A DNA stretch of 64,000 nt from Clostridium amylolyticum (GTDB taxonomy: Bacteria; Bacillota; Clostridia; Clostridiales; Clostridiaceae): positions 558,001 through 622,000 of the forward strand of contig NZ_FQZO01000001.1 of NCBI RefSeq assembly GCF_900142075.1, given 5' to 3'. Each line of letters starts with the position of its first letter. Within the stretch, counting starts at the first letter, position 1. Of the stretch, positions 52,243 through 60,725 are shown piece after piece. The translations under genes and the position numbers were made by a program. Below the pieces are notes generated by a model, which saw only the letters and a list, made by a program, of their open reading frames with translations, searched no databases and was not told the origin of the DNA.

Positions 52243-52267
52243 ACACTTCTTAAAGAAGTGTTTTTTT
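52243..52267 (+). terminator. Terminator after sigF
   Basis: ACACTTC/GAAGTGT stem (52243-52249, 52255-52261) with a TTAAA loop, then six further T. It separates the spoIIA operon from spoVAC-D-E. Confidence 0.85.
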
Positions 52268-52324
52268 GTTTAATTTATTGTTATTTGTAAACAATAATAT
52301 AAACAATAAAAAGACGGTGATAAA

Positions 52325-52804
52325 ATGAGTAAAAAAAAGGGAAAAATCATAAGCGAGCAGCAGGTTATAGATAAATTTAATATTCTTTCAAAACAATCTA
52401 AACCTAAACCCAAGCTATTTAAAAACTGTGTATTCGCTTTTTTAGTAGGCGGAGCCTTTTGCACCTTGGGACAATTTATAAATAATATACTTATAAGGTT
52501 TTCTGTACATAAGGAACAAGTGTCTATATTTGTGCCTGTGATAATGGTATTTTTAGGAGCTTTACTTACAGGAATAGGCATATATGACAAGATAGCCAAT
52601 TATGGAGGAGCGGGTACTGTAGTTCCTATTACAGGATTTGCCAATGCAATAGTTTCACCTGCTATTGAATTTAAAAAAGAAGGTTTTATTTTCGGAGTAG
52701 CAGCTAAGATGTTCACTATTGCAGGACCAGTTTTAGTCTATGGCATAGGAAGCTCAGTGATAATAGGATTTATTTATTATCTAATTATGATACTAAACAA
52801 GTAG
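52325..52804 (+). CDS. spoVAC: Stage V sporulation protein SpoVAC
   Basis: 159 residues, four or five membrane helices. NYGGAGTVVPITGFANAIVSPAIE is the conserved SpoVAC/SpoVAE loop (in sections). It is a mechanosensitive channel component for dipicolinic acid uptake into, and release from, spores. The basic N-terminus is cytosolic. The ATG follows ACGGTGAT. Confidence 0.95.
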   Translation: MSKKKGKIISEQQVIDKFNILSKQSKPKPKLFKNCVFAFLVGGAFCTLGQFINNILIRFSVHKEQVSIFVPVIMVFLGALLTGIGIYDKIANYGGAGTVVPITGFANAIVSPAIEFKKEGFIFGVAAKMFTIAGPVLVYGIGSSVIIGFIYYLIMILNK

Positions 52805-52817
52805 GGAGGGTATTATT

Positions 52818-53843
52818 TTGCAGGAGAATATTAAATCTAAAAGAATGGGAAGGCAAACAGTTAGATTAAGCAGTCCACCTAGAATATTAGCTACCACCAG
52901 CATAGTTGGTCCTAAAGAAGGGGATGGACCTTTAAAGGATTATTTTGATATCATATTAAGTGATGATACCAATGGCAAGGACAGTTTCGAAATGGCAGAA
53001 AGCTCTATGCTTCAAAGAGCAATTATCGAAACTATTACAAAAGCTGAACTAACCCCGGGAGAAATAGACTATCTTTTTGCAGGAGATCTATTAAATCAGT
53101 TAATTTCCTCTAATTTTGCTGCAAGAAATTTGGAAATTCCATTTTATGGACTTTATGGAGCCTGCTCTACTATGACAGAATCATTAAGCTTAGCTGCATT
53201 AACCATGGATGGAGGCTTTGCTGATTATATAGTAGCTGCTACATCTTCCCATTTTAGTTCTGCGGAAAGACAATTTAGATTTCCTCTAGAATATGGATCC
53301 CAAAGAAATGAATTAGCACAGTGGACAGTTACTGGTGCTGGCTCCATGCTTTTAGCTAAGGAAGGAGATTTTCCATATATTACTTATATAACCACAGGAA
53401 AAGTTAAAGATTATGGCATTAAAGATGCAGGAAATATGGGGGCGGCCATGGCTCCGGCAGCGGTAGATACTATAATAAATCATTTCAAAGATACAGGAAG
53501 AGGTCCACAGGATTATGATATTATAGCTACAGGAGACTTAGGCAAGGTTGGAAGAGAAATTGCACAGAATTTAATTAAAGAATATGGATATGATATGCAA
53601 GATGTTTACATAGATTGCGGTGAAGAAATATTTGAGCATGAAAGGCAAAGTACCAATGCAGGAGGAAGCGGCTGTGGTTGTTCCGCAGTGGTAAGCTGTG
53701 GGTATATATATAAAAACATGTTAAAAGGACGCTTTAAGAAATCTCTAATTATTTCTACTGGAGCTCTTATGAGCACCACCTCATCATTACAAGGAGAAAG
53801 TATACCTGGTATAGCTCATGCCGTAGCTATAGAAATGGATTAA
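52818..53843 (+). CDS. spoVAD: Stage V sporulation protein SpoVAD
   Basis: 341 residues, thiolase-like fold. GRQTVRLSSPPRILATTSIVG, ATSSHFSSAERQFRFPLEYG and NAGGSGCGCSAVVSCGYI are family motifs. SpoVAD binds dipicolinic acid and works with SpoVAC and SpoVAE. It starts with TTG 52818 after GGGAGGG. Confidence 0.96.
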   Translation: MQENIKSKRMGRQTVRLSSPPRILATTSIVGPKEGDGPLKDYFDIILSDDTNGKDSFEMAESSMLQRAIIETITKAELTPGEIDYLFAGDLLNQLISSNFAARNLEIPFYGLYGACSTMTESLSLAALTMDGGFADYIVAATSSHFSSAERQFRFPLEYGSQRNELAQWTVTGAGSMLLAKEGDFPYITYITTGKVKDYGIKDAGNMGAAMAPAAVDTIINHFKDTGRGPQDYDIIATGDLGKVGREIAQNLIKEYGYDMQDVYIDCGEEIFEHERQSTNAGGSGCGCSAVVSCGYIYKNMLKGRFKKSLIISTGALMSTTSSLQGESIPGIAHAVAIEMD

Positions 53844-53867
53844 TAAATTCATAGGAGGAGAGATAAT

Positions 53868-54227
53868 ATGGATACTTATGTAAAGGCATTTGTTGTGGGA
53901 GGATTAATTTGTGTTATTGCTCAAATATTAATGGATAAAACAAAACTTACACCAGGAAGAATACTTGTAGTATTTGTAACCCTGGGAACTATTTTAGGGG
54001 CTTTAGGCCTTTACCAGCCTTTAGTAAACTTTGCCGGTGCAGGGGCCACAGTTCCTCTGCCAGGTTTTGGCTACTCTTTGGCTAAAGCCACCATAAAAGA
54101 AGTAAATGATAATGGATTTGTAGGCATCTTCACTGGAGGTATAAAGGGAGCTGCAGGTGGGATAACAGCAGCAATTTTCTTTGGATATATAATGGCTCTT
54201 ATATTTAATCCCAAAACTAAGTCTTAA
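53868..54227 (+). CDS. spoVAE: Stage V sporulation protein SpoVAE (SpoVAEb type)
   Basis: 119 residues, three or four helices, homologous to SpoVAC: FAGAGATVPLPGFGYSLAKA. It completes the three-gene spoVAC-D-E set that is usual in clostridia. The ATG follows AGGAGGAG. Confidence 0.95.
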   Translation: MDTYVKAFVVGGLICVIAQILMDKTKLTPGRILVVFVTLGTILGALGLYQPLVNFAGAGATVPLPGFGYSLAKATIKEVNDNGFVGIFTGGIKGAAGGITAAIFFGYIMALIFNPKTKS

Positions 54228-54238
54228 ACTATTAAGGC

Positions 54239-54262
54239 ATATTTCTATCAAAGAAATATTTT
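54239..54262 (+). terminator. Weak AT-rich hairpin after spoVAE
   Basis: ATATTTCT/AGAAATAT (54239-54246, 54252-54259) then TTT. The stem is AT-rich and the T-run short, so termination would be partial at best. Confidence 0.4.
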
Positions 54263-54324
54263 AAGTATAGCTTTATATAGTCGATAAATAAATAATAGAT
54301 TACTTTAAAGGTGTGTGATAACCA

Positions 54325-56838
54325 TTGCAATGGCATAGAGAATCTTGGACTCAGGTAGAGAAATATTTAAATACCGATATATATTCAGGATTAACTGACA
54401 ATGAAGCAGAGAGAAGACTAAAGGAAAGCTATACAAAAGATAGTCATAAAGATAGTAAATATAGACTTAAAAAAGTTGTTTTTAAAGAAATAGCTCCACT
54501 ATGGATTTTAAATAGCTCTACAATATTATATATTTTATTTTATTTTAACTATTTTACTGAAGCTCTTTTTCTATCTTTCATAATAGGTTCATCTTTTATT
54601 ATAAAGGTTTATTATATATTTTTGTCCCAAGGTGGCTTTGTTAGCCTTTATAAAATAGATAAATCTTTTACTCACGTAATTAGACAAAACGCGCATAAGC
54701 AAATTAAAATCAAGGACCTAGTAGTGGGAGATATAGTTTTTCTTGGAAAAGGAAACATTGTGCCAGCAGATATAAGGATATGTGAATCAACGGATTTAAA
54801 GATAAATGAAAAGCAAATTACAGGACAAGAAGTTCCTTCAGAAAAGTATGAAACAAAAATTCCCAATGAAATTAATAGCCTTAGTGAAGTAACTAACATG
54901 GCATTTAAGGGGACTGTGGTTACAGAAGGGGAAGGAATAGGGATAGTAGTAGAAAAAGGAAAGCATACAGAGCTTGGAAAAATAATAGAGTCCTTTAATA
55001 ATACACCAAACAGAAATTATACTCTTATTAATAATGTTGAAGGTATATTTAACTATATAGGCTTTTTTATGATTTTAATATTAGTCGTATTAATTATATT
55101 ATTTTATAATAAAGGTAGTTTAAATGAATATATTCATATGATAAATAGCTTTCTTATTATTTACGCATCTATTCCTGTAACTATCAGTTTACATGTGTTT
55201 TCATATTTTATGAAAAGAGAGTTTAAATCCAAAGGTATTGAAATCAAAGACATGGCTCTTTTGGATAGGATTAAGAATGTAGATGCTATATTAATAGATA
55301 AGGTTGGTTCCCTATCGGAAAAAGATATGTTTGTAAAGGAAATATATATAGATGAAGAGTTAACTCCCATATTTAAAGTGAATTCCAACGATTATACTTT
55401 TACAAGATTAATGGAAATTGCATTATTATGCAATGATGCAAGTTATGATATACAAAGTAATAAAGGAAAAGGTAACATACAAGAGGTAGCACTTTTAAGG
55501 CTTGCAGCAGGAAAATTCATTTATAAAGGTATAATAGATTCAAAGTTTAAAAGAATCATGGAATTGCCTTATGAACCAGATAAAAGGATTAAGACTACAG
55601 TGAATATGGTAGAAGAAAAGTACAGGGTAAATATTAAAGGAGCTGTAGATTACATTTTAGATAATTGTACTCACTTTATGAAAGATGGAGTAGAAAAGGA
55701 ATTAACTTTAGAGGATATTGAAAATATAAAAAATGCTGATTATGAAATGTCTTCTAGAGGCTTATCTACTATGGGATTTGCTTATAGAAATTTTAATTAT
55801 GAACCGAGTATTATGGAAAATTTAGGAAGCAACTTAGTATTTGTAGGGGTGATTGGATTAGATAACCCTATTATGCAGGATTCCACTAATTATATTAATG
55901 CCTTAAGAGAAAATAATATTGAAACTCGATTTATAACTGAAGATAATAAGATAACGGCATATTCTACCGCAACCCAATTAGGTATGGTAAAAGATATGTC
56001 TGAAGTTACTTCTGGAGTAGAAATTAACTTTCTAGATGACAAGGAATTGTTGCAAGTAGTGAAGAATATAAAGGTGTACTCACGGATTAGCTCAGAGCAT
56101 AGAGAGAAAATTGTACACTCTTTTAAAGAAGAAAACCTAAATTTAGCTGTTACAGGTGAAAAAATTAGTGATCTTCCTGCTTTAGGCAGTGCATATTTAG
56201 GCATTTCCATAGGAAAAAGTTGTTCCTTTAACTTGAAAAAGTTATCCGACGTATATATTGATAGCAATTATCTTTCAAATTTTGTTTATTTAATTCGTAA
56301 TGGTAAAAGGAACTTTAATTCTTTAGTTAAGGTACTTAACCTATTTATGTTTACATTATTAATGGAAATGCTTTTATATTATTTTTATAATATAAATACT
56401 ACATATGTAGTTAATGCTTTTATAATTCCTCTTTGTGCTATAAATGCCTTGATAAATAATAAAAGTATAGAGAGTAAAGTAGAAAGTATTAATATTAGAA
56501 ATATTATATCGATTTTAGAAGTCTTTAAAGTTTTTTTGTATTTTGGATTATGTAGTACAAGCTATTATTATAGTCTTAAGATATTAGGATTTTTATATAA
56601 AGAAAGTGCCTTATTTATTTTAATCACTATTATATTAATGAGGTCTTTTGATTATTCTGTATTTTATGAAAAAAAGTTAGCTGAAAAGCTTTTGTATATT
56701 GCCTTGGGTGCAATAATAGTTTTAATAATTTTCAGCTATTACCATGGCCTTATAGGTATTAGCGCAATATTATTAAATATAGGTATTATTATGTTTATAA
56801 TCATTGTTGAATTAATAAGTTTAAAATGGACAAAATAA
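54325..56838 (+). CDS. P-type ATPase homologue with altered catalytic motifs (probable pseudoenzyme)
   Basis: 837 residues with the domain order of a P2-type cation pump. The N-terminal segment (GLTDNEAERRLKESY), actuator, phosphorylation and nucleotide domains, and about ten helices are present. Key motifs are changed: TGES is TGQE (166-169); DKTGT is DKVGS (325-329), keeping Asp325; KGAPE is KGAVD; TGDGxND is TGEKISD (610-616). It probably cannot pump and may act as a structural or regulatory partner. It follows spoVAE and starts with TTG 54325, so a spore role is possible but unproven. Confidence 0.85.
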   Translation: MQWHRESWTQVEKYLNTDIYSGLTDNEAERRLKESYTKDSHKDSKYRLKKVVFKEIAPLWILNSSTILYILFYFNYFTEALFLSFIIGSSFIIKVYYIFLSQGGFVSLYKIDKSFTHVIRQNAHKQIKIKDLVVGDIVFLGKGNIVPADIRICESTDLKINEKQITGQEVPSEKYETKIPNEINSLSEVTNMAFKGTVVTEGEGIGIVVEKGKHTELGKIIESFNNTPNRNYTLINNVEGIFNYIGFFMILILVVLIILFYNKGSLNEYIHMINSFLIIYASIPVTISLHVFSYFMKREFKSKGIEIKDMALLDRIKNVDAILIDKVGSLSEKDMFVKEIYIDEELTPIFKVNSNDYTFTRLMEIALLCNDASYDIQSNKGKGNIQEVALLRLAAGKFIYKGIIDSKFKRIMELPYEPDKRIKTTVNMVEEKYRVNIKGAVDYILDNCTHFMKDGVEKELTLEDIENIKNADYEMSSRGLSTMGFAYRNFNYEPSIMENLGSNLVFVGVIGLDNPIMQDSTNYINALRENNIETRFITEDNKITAYSTATQLGMVKDMSEVTSGVEINFLDDKELLQVVKNIKVYSRISSEHREKIVHSFKEENLNLAVTGEKISDLPALGSAYLGISIGKSCSFNLKKLSDVYIDSNYLSNFVYLIRNGKRNFNSLVKVLNLFMFTLLMEMLLYYFYNINTTYVVNAFIIPLCAINALINNKSIESKVESINIRNIISILEVFKVFLYFGLCSTSYYYSLKILGFLYKESALFILITIILMRSFDYSVFYEKKLAEKLLYIALGAIIVLIIFSYYHGLIGISAILLNIGIIMFIIIVELISLKWTK

Positions 56839-56855
56839 CACATGGAGGTGTTATT

Positions 56856-57167
56856 ATGTTCAATAATGTATATGAAACCATATTAAAAGGCAGTGATACT
56901 ATTTTTTTACAGGTACCACAAGAGGATTTTAACTTTAGTTATAATCACATAAGTTTAAATAATTCTCAAGATTTTGCAGATAATTATTTCACTGTAAAGT
57001 CTAAAGATGGAATACCTTATGTGGAAAATGTATATCTAAATGAATCTACTAATATGGTTACTATGGCAGTAAAGGTAAACTATAGTATATCAGGAAGCAG
57101 AAATAATTATGAAATACCTGATACTATACCTAATGTAAATTTATCACATCAGGTGGATAGCTTTTGA
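56856..57167 (+). CDS. Conserved hypothetical protein
   Basis: About 103 residues, soluble and beta-rich, no signal peptide or known motif. NYFTVKSKDGIPYVENVYL and NMVTMAVKVNYSIS suggest a small beta domain. I chose ATG 56856 after GGAGGTG (56843-56849); the ATG at 56826 lies within the preceding gene. It overlaps comEC by 4 bases (TTGA), so it may act in the same transcript. Confidence 0.65.
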   Translation: MFNNVYETILKGSDTIFLQVPQEDFNFSYNHISLNNSQDFADNYFTVKSKDGIPYVENVYLNESTNMVTMAVKVNYSISGSRNNYEIPDTIPNVNLSHQVDSF

Positions 57168-58921
57168 GCAGACCTCTGATATATTATGCCATAGCACTTT
57201 TAATTGGTTTAATATCCTCCGTTTTATTCTTAAATGATTATTTTATACTAGGTGCAGTGATGACTGCATCTTTTTTATGGATATTTTTTATTACTATAAA
57301 AAGTAAGTTGTTTTATATTATGGTCTTTGTGTATATTATCGGATTTGTTAATATGAATTTGTATTACAAAATTCCAAAGGATATTAAAGGAGAAGTCAGA
57401 ATTATAGAAAAAAGGAACCTATATTCCATAGGAGAATATAAAAATAAAAAGTATTGTATCACTGGTAATTTGGAAAAGATAAAGGAAGGACAGCTTATTA
57501 ATTCTGATTTTGTCATTGATAAAAACCCTGTATATTCTAGAGGGTTTGTAGGAGAGATTAAGGTAACAAATATAATTAATACAAAGGATGATGTAATAAC
57601 AAAAGTATATGAGTACAGAGAAGGATTATTTAAGAGTTTCCAAAAAGAATTAGGTACTAAATACGCAGCTATAGTGTCAGGTATCTGTTTTGGTGATGAT
57701 AAATATATTTCAGATGAAGATAAGGAAGAATTTAATACATTAGGAATAATTCATGTAATATCCGTTTCAGGATTTCATATAATGCTAATTTATAAACTTT
57801 TTCAAGGAATGTTTTCTAGTAAATTTTCACTTTTACTAACCTTGTTATTTGTTTGTTTTACTGGAGGAAAAGCTCCAACTTTAAGAGCTTTTATAATGAT
57901 TATGGTAATAAGTTTATCTAAAAGAGTGTATAAAAAATATGACGCCTTATCTTCCTTAAGCTTTGCTATAATTATTATACTTTCATTTAAGCCTTTTTAT
58001 ATAACGGATTTGGGCTTTAATTTGTCATGGATTTCTACTTTAGGTATAGTGCTGTTTAACAATAAACTCAGCAGATACTTATATAAATTACCTACCTTAA
58101 TAAATAAATCTGTAAGTTTGACTTTAAGCGCTCAAAGCCTATCCTTTCCTTATGTAGCTTTGACCTTAAAAGTCTTTAGTCCAGGGTTTTTGTTAGGAAA
58201 TTTTTTTATTATTCCACTTTATTCTTTTATAATATATATATCTTTTGCAGCTTTAATTTTTATTAAAGTAAATTATATCTTTAGTTTAATAAATAGATTA
58301 CTACTTCTAATTTTCAAATTGGTGGATATATGGACGTATATACTTATAAGCATTGCACCTGAAAAGTTGTATGCTAATGCGGGCATAACATTAATGTATA
58401 CCATAATGTTTATTACAATTTTATTGTATAAGAAAGGCTTTAATAAAGCTAAATATTTACCTCTGTTTATATTAATTTCAGCTGTTTTATGGGACTATCA
58501 TTTCATACCCGTTATTTCTGTATGTGATTATGGTAGTAATAGGTTTATTAAAGTTAGCTATAAGGATAAAAATTATTTGTTTACTGCTGGAAGTGGCGAT
58601 AAATTTAGAGAAAGAATAGGGAACTATGTAATGGACCCTATGGTAATAAATATTAGAGAAGATGAATATACTATTTATCTTCATAAAAAACAAATTATTA
58701 CCATTAATTCTTTAAATAATAGCAAAAGCTCCAAGGAAGTAGAATTATCTATAAAATCTAACTACCTTGGTAAGTATAGTGAAGTTTATGATATAATCAA
58801 TATGCGCAAAGAGGGTATTAGCTTTGATTATTCTATAAAAGAAATTCAAACCTATATACCTTTATCCAAGCATATTTTTATATCTGGTAGTGAAAGAGGG
58901 ACGTTAAGTGATAGATATTGA
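57164..58921 (+). CDS. comEC: ComEC/Rec2-like DNA-uptake channel lacking a metallo-beta-lactamase domain
   Basis: 585 residues, shorter than the usual 700-800. The N-terminal helices and OB-like segment precede the competence domain with IVSGICFGDDKYIS and IIHVISVSGFHIMLIYK, and further helices follow to about residue 450. The last 130 residues begin VISVCDYGSNRFIKVSY, which recalls the first strands of the ComEC nuclease domain, but no HxHxDH motif is seen. It would form a DNA channel. It starts with TTG overlapping the preceding stop, and its end overlaps holA. Confidence 0.85.
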   Translation: MSRPLIYYAIALLIGLISSVLFLNDYFILGAVMTASFLWIFFITIKSKLFYIMVFVYIIGFVNMNLYYKIPKDIKGEVRIIEKRNLYSIGEYKNKKYCITGNLEKIKEGQLINSDFVIDKNPVYSRGFVGEIKVTNIINTKDDVITKVYEYREGLFKSFQKELGTKYAAIVSGICFGDDKYISDEDKEEFNTLGIIHVISVSGFHIMLIYKLFQGMFSSKFSLLLTLLFVCFTGGKAPTLRAFIMIMVISLSKRVYKKYDALSSLSFAIIIILSFKPFYITDLGFNLSWISTLGIVLFNNKLSRYLYKLPTLINKSVSLTLSAQSLSFPYVALTLKVFSPGFLLGNFFIIPLYSFIIYISFAALIFIKVNYIFSLINRLLLLIFKLVDIWTYILISIAPEKLYANAGITLMYTIMFITILLYKKGFNKAKYLPLFILISAVLWDYHFIPVISVCDYGSNRFIKVSYKDKNYLFTAGSGDKFRERIGNYVMDPMVINIREDEYTIYLHKKQIITINSLNNSKSSKEVELSIKSNYLGKYSEVYDIINMRKEGISFDYSIKEIQTYIPLSKHIFISGSERGTLSDRY

Positions 58922-59927
58922 TATTTTAGAAGCTAATATTAATAAAAAGAAAATTGATAATTGCTATATTTTAGCTGGAATTGATGAAATGCTTATTAAG
59001 GAACAAATAAATAATTTAATAAACACATCTATATCTGAAGTAGCAAGGGATTTAAATATCATTAAGATAGATGGTATGAAGCTTTCTTCTGATGTTTTTA
59101 TGGATGCCTGTGAAACATTACCCTTTATCAGTGAAAAAAAGGTAGTTTTAGTATATAGAGCTAATTTTTTAAAAGACTCTCTAGATAATGAAAACAAAAA
59201 AAGATTTGAAACTTGTGAAAGCTATATAAAGTCCACTCCAGACCATTGTATTTTAATATTTTATTATATATTTCAAGATAAAAGAGAAAAGCTTAGCGAA
59301 AGGGTTAAAAAGTTAGATAAAAGCTGTACTGTAGTAAAGGTTGACAAGTTAAAGGGCGAAAAATTATACAAAAAAGTTTCTATGCTGTTTTTACATAGAG
59401 AAAAAGAAATTGGTAAAGTGGAGCTTAAATATTTTTGTGATAATGTAGAAAATAATATGGAGATTATTGCTAACGAAGTAGATAAGCTGATAAATTATAC
59501 TGAAGGCAGAAATATTTCTAGAAAAGACATAGATGACATGTTACCCTATAAAAGTGAGGAAGATATATTTGATTTAGTAGACTTTATTTCTCAAAAAAGA
59601 CCTGAAAAAGCAATAGAGCTTATGAATGAACTGATTTTTAAAGGTGAAAATATAATGGTAGTGCTATCAATGATAGAAAGACAATTTAAGCTCTTATTCA
59701 ATATTAAATTAGGCATGTCTCAAAATAAAACTAAAGAGATATTTTCCAGAGAACTTAGATTACCACCCTTTATATGCGAAAGATTAATGGGACAAAGCCG
59801 AAAGTTTACCCTTAAACAGCTAAAAAACTGCATAGAACTTTGTTCAAATACTGAAAGAGTATTGAAGAGTTCTTCTCTTGATAAAAAGACTGAAATGGAA
59901 CTCATGATTATTAAAACCGTAATTTAG
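58908..59927 (+). CDS. holA: DNA polymerase III delta subunit
   Basis: 339 residues. NCYILAGIDEMLIKEQINNL, IIKIDGMKLSSDVFMDACET, LPFISEKKVVLVYRANFL and the C-terminal RQFKLLFNIKLGMSQNK are the HolA pattern. The delta subunit opens the sliding clamp. GTG 58908 lies 8 bases after AGAGGG, inside the end of comEC. The comEC-holA-rpsT order is common in Firmicutes. Confidence 0.94.
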   Translation: MIDIDILEANINKKKIDNCYILAGIDEMLIKEQINNLINTSISEVARDLNIIKIDGMKLSSDVFMDACETLPFISEKKVVLVYRANFLKDSLDNENKKRFETCESYIKSTPDHCILIFYYIFQDKREKLSERVKKLDKSCTVVKVDKLKGEKLYKKVSMLFLHREKEIGKVELKYFCDNVENNMEIIANEVDKLINYTEGRNISRKDIDDMLPYKSEEDIFDLVDFISQKRPEKAIELMNELIFKGENIMVVLSMIERQFKLLFNIKLGMSQNKTKEIFSRELRLPPFICERLMGQSRKFTLKQLKNCIELCSNTERVLKSSSLDKKTEMELMIIKTVI

Positions 59928-59994
59928 AATTTAAAATGAAGGAAATTTTTTCTGATAAAAAAATCAAAAAAATAAAACTTATAAAAGCATAAAA

Positions 59995-60018
59995 ATAAAA
60001 TTCCTAAAGGAATTTTAT
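59995..60018. terminator. First of four stacked hairpins after holA
   Basis: ATAAAATTCC/GGAATTTTAT with a TAAA loop, T-rich in its 3' arm. It is a weak terminator for holA. Confidence 0.5.
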
Positions 60019-60026
60019 TCACACCG

Positions 60027-60060
60027 TAAAAAAGAAATCCATTCAGGGATTTCTTTTTTA
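60027..60060. terminator. Second stacked hairpin (perfect 14-bp stem)
   Basis: Arms 60027-60040 and 60047-60060 are exact complements (TAAAAAAGAAATCC type). The outer part supplies a U-tract on both strands, so it works as a bidirectional terminator. Confidence 0.75.
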
Positions 60061-60073
60061 CTTCCAATTATAA

Positions 60074-60102
60074 AGTTTTTCTGATGCTTTTTCAGAAAAA
60101 CT
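60074..60102. other. Third stacked hairpin
   Basis: AGTTTTTCTGA/TCAGAAAAACT (60074-60084, 60092-60102) with a TGCTTTT loop. No T-run follows, so its function is unclear. Confidence 0.5.
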
Positions 60103-60141
60103 ATCATTCATTCTACGTTCTAAATTCTCAATTCTAAATTT

Positions 60142-60167
60142 AAAAAAACCGGAATCCCGGTTTTTTT
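60142..60167 (-). terminator. Terminator of rpsT
   Basis: AAAAAAACCGG/CCGGTTTTTTT (60142-60152, 60157-60167) with an AATC loop, lying directly after the rpsT stop codon on the minus strand. The A/T tails make it bidirectional. Confidence 0.85.
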
Positions 60168-60168
60168 A

Positions 60169-60432
60169 TTATGCCATTGCATTTAATTTTGCGGATAATC
60201 TTGACTTCTTTCTAGCAGCCATATTCTTATGTATAACTCCTTTGGAAACAGCCATATCTAAAGATTTTACTGCATTAGTAAATGCAACCTTTGCTTCCTC
60301 AGCGCTGTTAGCTGTAACAGCAACCTCGAACTTCTTTATCGCAGTCTTAAGAGCGGATTTAACCATTCTATTTCTAAGAGTTTTAGCTTCAGTTACTTTT
60401 ATTCTTTTTTGTGCTGATTTAATATTTGCCAT
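60169..60432 (-). CDS. rpsT: Small ribosomal subunit protein bS20
   Basis: 87 residues. MANIKSAQKRIKVTEAKTLR and the C-terminal GVIHKNMAARKKSRLSAKLN are typical of bS20. It binds 16S rRNA early in assembly. It is preceded by GGGGGTGA and a leader of about 80 bases. Confidence 0.98.
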   Translation of the reverse strand: MANIKSAQKRIKVTEAKTLRNRMVKSALKTAIKKFEVAVTANSAEEAKVAFTNAVKSLDMAVSKGVIHKNMAARKKSRLSAKLNAMA

Positions 60433-60515
60433 TGTAATTTCACCCCCTTTAATTTATTAGGGTATTAGCAGTTTTTGGGGAAAATCTGCATACGAGTCGA
60501 ATTTCAACAAGTGAT

Positions 60516-60544
60516 ATTATAGCATTATTACATGAACTCTTCAA
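60516..60544 (-). promoter_or_regulatory. rpsT promoter
   Basis: On the minus strand TTGAAG (60539-60544) and TATAAT (60516-60521) are 17 bases apart, a good sigma-A promoter. It gives an untranslated leader of about 75 bases. Confidence 0.75.
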
Positions 60545-60665
60545 GTATATTTTAACAGTTCTTCATTATAAGTAATATAGCTATTAAAGTATTTCTAAAA
60601 ATTAATAATATTTCTTAATTAGATACACAATATAGATAATAGTAAAATTATCAGTTATCCATGAT

Positions 60666-60695
60666 GAATTGTCAATAGCTGACATAGACAATATA
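60666..60695 (+). promoter_or_regulatory. Possible sigma-G promoter of gpr
   Basis: GAATT (60666-60670) and CAATATA (60689-60695), 18 bases apart, resemble the sigma-G pattern (GMATA and CATNNTA). gpr is a known forespore gene in Bacillus. The match is partial. Confidence 0.4.
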
Positions 60696-60725
60696 TAACT
60701 AAAATTAAAAAAAGGAGTGTTAGGT

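Noticed and set aside
52275..52297. Inverted repeat TTATTGTT/AACAATAA before spoVAC as a riboswitch or operator
   Set aside because: It is a simple AT-rich stem with no riboswitch core, and a clear sigma-G promoter could not be placed beside it.
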